From Rugosibacter aromaticivorans (GTDB taxonomy: Bacteria; Pseudomonadota; Gammaproteobacteria; Burkholderiales; Rhodocyclaceae), in the NCBI RefSeq assembly GCF_000934545.1, contig NZ_CP010554.1:124001-188000 (forward strand): DNA of 64,000 nt, read 5' to 3'. This document shows, one piece after another, positions 63,078-64,000 of this stretch. A program made the translations under genes and the position numbers. Under the pieces are notes generated by a model, which was given only the letters and a program-made list of their open reading frames with translations, did not search any database and had not been told where the DNA came from. The first letter of the stretch is position 1, and each line of letters starts with the position of its first letter.

Positions 63078-64000
63078 AGACAACTGACTTGCGCGGCAAA
63101 ACCGCGATTGTGGGCGTGGGCCTGGGCGGCTTGCCCGGTGTTTTAAATGCGGCCCCCAACCGCAGCTCGATGGAAATTCAAACCGAAGCGGTGCACCATG
63201 CGTTGGCCGATGCGGGATTGAAGTCCAGCGATGTCGATGGTTTATTTACCGGCTCATCGCACGCCTTCATGCCGGCTTTATCCACGGCGGAATACTTAGG
63301 CATACGGCCGAAAATTTCGGATACCACCATGATCGGTGGTTCATCCTTCATCGGCCATTTGTTGCCCGCGGCGATGGCGCTGCAATATGGTTTGTGCGAT
63401 GTGGCGCTGATTTGCTACGGCAGCAACCAGGGCTCAGGCTTTGGCAAGCTCAAATCCATGTCCGAGCCGCAAACCTATGAAGCACCCTATGACCCGAGGC
63501 ATCCGATTAGCAGTTACGCGCTGGCGGCAGCGCGTCACATGTATCAGTTCGGCACGCGCCGTGAGGATTTGGCCGAAGTGGCCGTCGCGGCACGGCGCTG
63601 GGCGCAGTTGAACCCCTTGGCCTTTGCGCGCGATGATCTCACGATAGAGCAAGTCATGGCTTCGCGCATGGTGAATGATCCGTTATCTATTCTCGACTGT
63701 TGTCTGGTCACCGATGGGGGTGGTGCGCTGGTTTTAGTGCGCAGCGAACGCGCGAAAGATTTTCCCAAGCCTCCGGTGTATATGCTGGGCACGGCCATGG
63801 CGCATTGGCATCGCCAAATCAGTAGCATGCCTGATCTCACCGTGACAGCTGCGGCCGAATCCGGCCCGCGTGCATTTGCCATGGCAGGCTTGAAGCCAGC
63901 GGACGTGGATGTGGTTGAGCTGTACGACGCGTTCACCATCAACACCATCTTGTTTTTGGAGGACCTCGGGTTTTGTGCCAAGGGCGAAGGCGGTGCTTTT
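63074..64000 (+). CDS. Thiolase-fold lipid-transfer-type protein (Ltp2-like), truncated by window
   Basis: The first 309 residues are visible, starting MKTTDLRGKTAIVGVGLGGL. In true thiolases the catalytic Cys lies in the segment that here reads TTMIGGSSFIGHLLPAAMAL, with no Cys. YDAFTINTILFLEDLGFCAK, then GEGGAF, follow near the window end. This pattern matches Ltp2-type proteins, which act as retro-aldolases with a DUF35 partner rather than thiolases. The C-terminus lies outside the window. The specific substrate is unknown. Confidence 0.85.
   Translation, partial: MKTTDLRGKTAIVGVGLGGLPGVLNAAPNRSSMEIQTEAVHHALADAGLKSSDVDGLFTGSSHAFMPALSTAEYLGIRPKISDTTMIGGSSFIGHLLPAAMALQYGLCDVALICYGSNQGSGFGKLKSMSEPQTYEAPYDPRHPISSYALAAARHMYQFGTRREDLAEVAVAARRWAQLNPLAFARDDLTIEQVMASRMVNDPLSILDCCLVTDGGGALVLVRSERAKDFPKPPVYMLGTAMAHWHRQISSMPDLTVTAAAESGPRAFAMAGLKPADVDVVELYDAFTINTILFLEDLGFCAKGEGGAF

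Overview
The window looks like a betaproteobacterial chromosome segment (Nitrosomonadales/Rhodocyclales-like). The main evidence is conserved gene order: hemA-prfA-prmC, aspS with a DUF502 gene and an FmdB-type zinc ribbon gene, pilC-pilD, ffh followed by a lytic transglycosylase, proS, rppH, a CNP1-like gene and coq7, and zapA followed by 6S RNA. The exact genus cannot be read from the sequence. No rRNA, tRNA or CRISPR array was found.

Bases 1 to about 16,050 are an accessory defence island. A minus-strand operon of four genes, each overlapping the next by 4 bp, encodes a WYL regulator, a PLD/SNF2 helicase, a DUF4391 protein and a P-loop helicase-like protein cut by the window edge. It is divergent from a complete type I Wadjet system (jetABCD). 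Between them lies a good promoter whose -35 box overlaps an inverted repeat. Further right are a PIN protein paired with an XRE-ImmA/IrrE protein, an AbiEi-type gene without its toxin partner, and two tandem paralogous AlpA/MerR-like regulators. A hairpin sits near the right edge.

From 16.1 to 20.2 kb there is a surface polysaccharide precursor cluster (WecA-like transferase, UDP-sugar dehydrogenase, UDP-sugar epimerase) interrupted by a VapB antitoxin with a truncated VapC. From 20.6 to 21.6 kb there are a small exported protein and a decayed recombinase. From 21.6 to 29.9 kb are housekeeping genes: haem synthesis (hemA, hemB), translation termination (prfA, prmC), cytochrome c4, engB, slmA, argB and hsp20.

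From 30.0 to 33.6 kb there is a metal-response operon: ECF sigma factor, zinc-finger anti-sigma, an exported peptide with seven (D/E)GxCG-type repeats, a DUF692/MNIO enzyme, its DUF2063 partner, DoxX and a Cys-rich CWC protein. This is the architecture of bufferin/oxazolin copper-binding RiPP clusters. From 33.6 to 54.6 kb are nudB, a barnase/barstar pair, aspS, pilD/pilC, a CBS-domain transporter, ffh, proS, rppH, coq7, LPS-core glycosyltransferases, zapB-like/zapA, 6S RNA, an EVE protein, a TauE permease and a nucleotidase. From 54.7 kb to the end is an acyl-CoA catabolic region: enoyl-CoA hydratase, MFS pump, dienoyl-CoA-reductase-like flavoprotein, three acyl-CoA dehydrogenases (one frameshifted), a DUF35 protein and a thiolase-fold protein without the usual catalytic Cys.

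The most unusual feature is a dispersed modular repeat between 16.8 and 56.8 kb. Its conserved ends are AAAAGTCGGCGCTGG and GATACGG, and its interior varies in length. Four copies lie inside protein genes, all on the coding strand and in the same reading frame, encoding K(V/I)..GAG(D/E)T-type peptides. I saw no copy in the defence island or the acyl-CoA region.
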